Source of the DNA: Chitinophaga pinensis
GTDB taxonomy: Bacteria; Bacteroidota; Bacteroidia; Flavobacteriales_D; Crocinitomicaceae
Direction of reading: 5' to 3'
Assembly (NCBI GenBank): GCA_945897765.1
Contig: CAMDGP010000124.1
Span: 1 to 6,599, forward strand
Length of the DNA stretch: 6,599 nucleotides
The translations under genes and the position numbers were made by a program. The notes beneath the pieces are model-generated. The model did no database searches. It saw only the letters and a program-made list of their open reading frames with translations, and was not told the origin of the DNA. The stretch's first letter is position 1. The number at the start of each line of letters is the position of its first letter. Below, piece after piece: positions 5,777-6,599 of this stretch.

Positions 5777-6599
5777 ATGAAATTTTTAGCTTTAATTCTT
5801 AGTTTCTGTTCAACTTTCATTGGCGGAAATTTATTGTTTTCTCAAGTTACAAATACTGGTTTGATGGATACTACCAGTGGCTTGAAGATTGGCAATGTAA
5901 GCCTCGGTGTTTATATGGATGTGTATTATGGTTTTAATTTCAATCAACCTATTTCGAATGAAAATAATTATTTCGTTTCTTCCAATCAACATAATTCACT
6001 GAGCATCAACCTTTCGTATTTGGATTTGAAATATTCTGACAAAACCATTCGTGCTCGTTTTATTCCTGCTTTTGGCTCCTATATGAATGCTAATTATGCA
6101 AGTGAAAATGGCGCCATGAAATTTATTTTAGAAGGGAATATTGGCGTAAAACTGTTCAAAGAGAAAAATATTTGGCTCGATGTAGGGGTTTTAGGTTCTC
6201 CTTTTACCAATGAAAGCGCTATTTCTAAAGATCATTTAATGTACAGTCGGAGTTTTTCTGCTGAATATGTTCCTTACTATTTAAGTGGACTAAAACTTTC
6301 CGTTCCAATTAAAGAAAAAGTAACTTTCTATGCTTATTTATTGAATGGTTGGCAACAAATTAAAGACAAAAACGATGCGAAATCAGTTGCAACACAATTA
6401 GAAATTAGACCAAATGGGAATAATTTAATTAATTGGGATGTGTATGCTGGAAATGAGAAATCTGTGGAAAATCCAACTTATCAAATGCGTTACTTTTCAG
6501 ATATTTATTGGATATTTGAGAAAAACAAATGGAAAATCACTTCTTGTGCCTATGCCGGAATTCAACAAATTCAAGACCCTTTGAATGTGAATAATGAAA
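5777..6599 (+). CDS. BBP2-like outer-membrane beta-barrel porin, 3' end missing
   Basis: The frame is open from ATG 5777 to the right edge (274 complete codons), so the C-terminus lies outside the window. Residues 1-23 (MKFLALILSFCSTFIGGNLLFSQ) form a signal peptide with likely cleavage just before VTN. The mature part resembles the BBP2 (beta-barrel porin 2, OmpL-like) family: GVYMDVYYGFNFNQP near the start, SLSINLSYLDLKY, IRARFIPAFGSYMNANYASE, then NIWLDVGVLGSPFTNES, MYSRSFSAEYVPYYLSG and LLNGWQQI. The MDVYY, NYASE, S(R)SFSAEYxPYYxSG and NGWQ blocks are the ones I recognise. These proteins form outer-membrane channels, but the substrate is unknown. The family is normally about 350-400 residues, so roughly 100 are missing. 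It is divergent from the glycosyltransferase pair. Family assignment is from memory of the motifs; the outer-membrane barrel call is firm. Confidence 0.85.
   Translation, partial: MKFLALILSFCSTFIGGNLLFSQVTNTGLMDTTSGLKIGNVSLGVYMDVYYGFNFNQPISNENNYFVSSNQHNSLSINLSYLDLKYSDKTIRARFIPAFGSYMNANYASENGAMKFILEGNIGVKLFKEKNIWLDVGVLGSPFTNESAISKDHLMYSRSFSAEYVPYYLSGLKLSVPIKEKVTFYAYLLNGWQQIKDKNDAKSVATQLEIRPNGNNLINWDVYAGNEKSVENPTYQMRYFSDIYWIFEKNKWKITSCAYAGIQQIQDPLNVNNE

Overview
The window is AT-rich, compactly coded DNA. It most likely comes from the Bacteroidota, probably the order Flavobacteriales. The evidence is the mix of families (a DUF4421-type outer-membrane protein and a BBP2-type beta-barrel porin, both typical of that phylum), the lack of clear Shine-Dalgarno sequences before the starts, and the strong A/T codon bias. 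Placement below order level cannot be supported from the sequence alone.

Layout, left to right. (1) Bases 1-1701, plus strand: the C-terminal ~566 codons of oligopeptidase B, a serine peptidase that cuts small peptides after Arg/Lys. The gene enters from the left edge, so its start is missing; the catalytic triad and the basic-P1 pocket glutamates are intact. (2) Bases 1724-2788, plus strand: a secreted DUF4421-like protein, probably an outer-membrane beta-barrel, with an unclear non-ATG start. (3) Bases 2789-3110: a 322-base gap between converging genes. It holds at least four inverted repeats in a row, including a likely intrinsic terminator and a long hairpin capped by a perfect 16-base palindrome. 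(4) Bases 3111-5644, minus strand: two genes 5 bases apart, transcribed from right to left. The first is a GT2 glycosyltransferase with a C-terminal membrane anchor (polyprenyl-phosphate sugar synthase type). The second is a multi-spanning GT-C glycosyltransferase of the GT39/ArnT-like kind. (5) Bases 5645-5776: a short divergent intergenic region. (6) From 5777 to the right edge, plus strand: the N-terminal 274 codons of a BBP2-like porin with a signal peptide.

How the genes work together: the two minus-strand genes form a plausible functional unit. The GT2 enzyme would load a sugar onto a lipid phosphate at the cytoplasmic face, and the GT-C enzyme would use that lipid-linked sugar on the outer face of the inner membrane to decorate a glycan, lipid or protein. 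No flippase gene is visible, and neither sugar nor acceptor can be read from the sequence. The other genes are envelope or peptide-metabolism genes with no obvious link to this pair. I see no CRISPR array, transposase, tRNA, rRNA, phage gene or defence system. Most of the window is ordinary; the structured gap at 2798-3035 is the part least explained by known genes.
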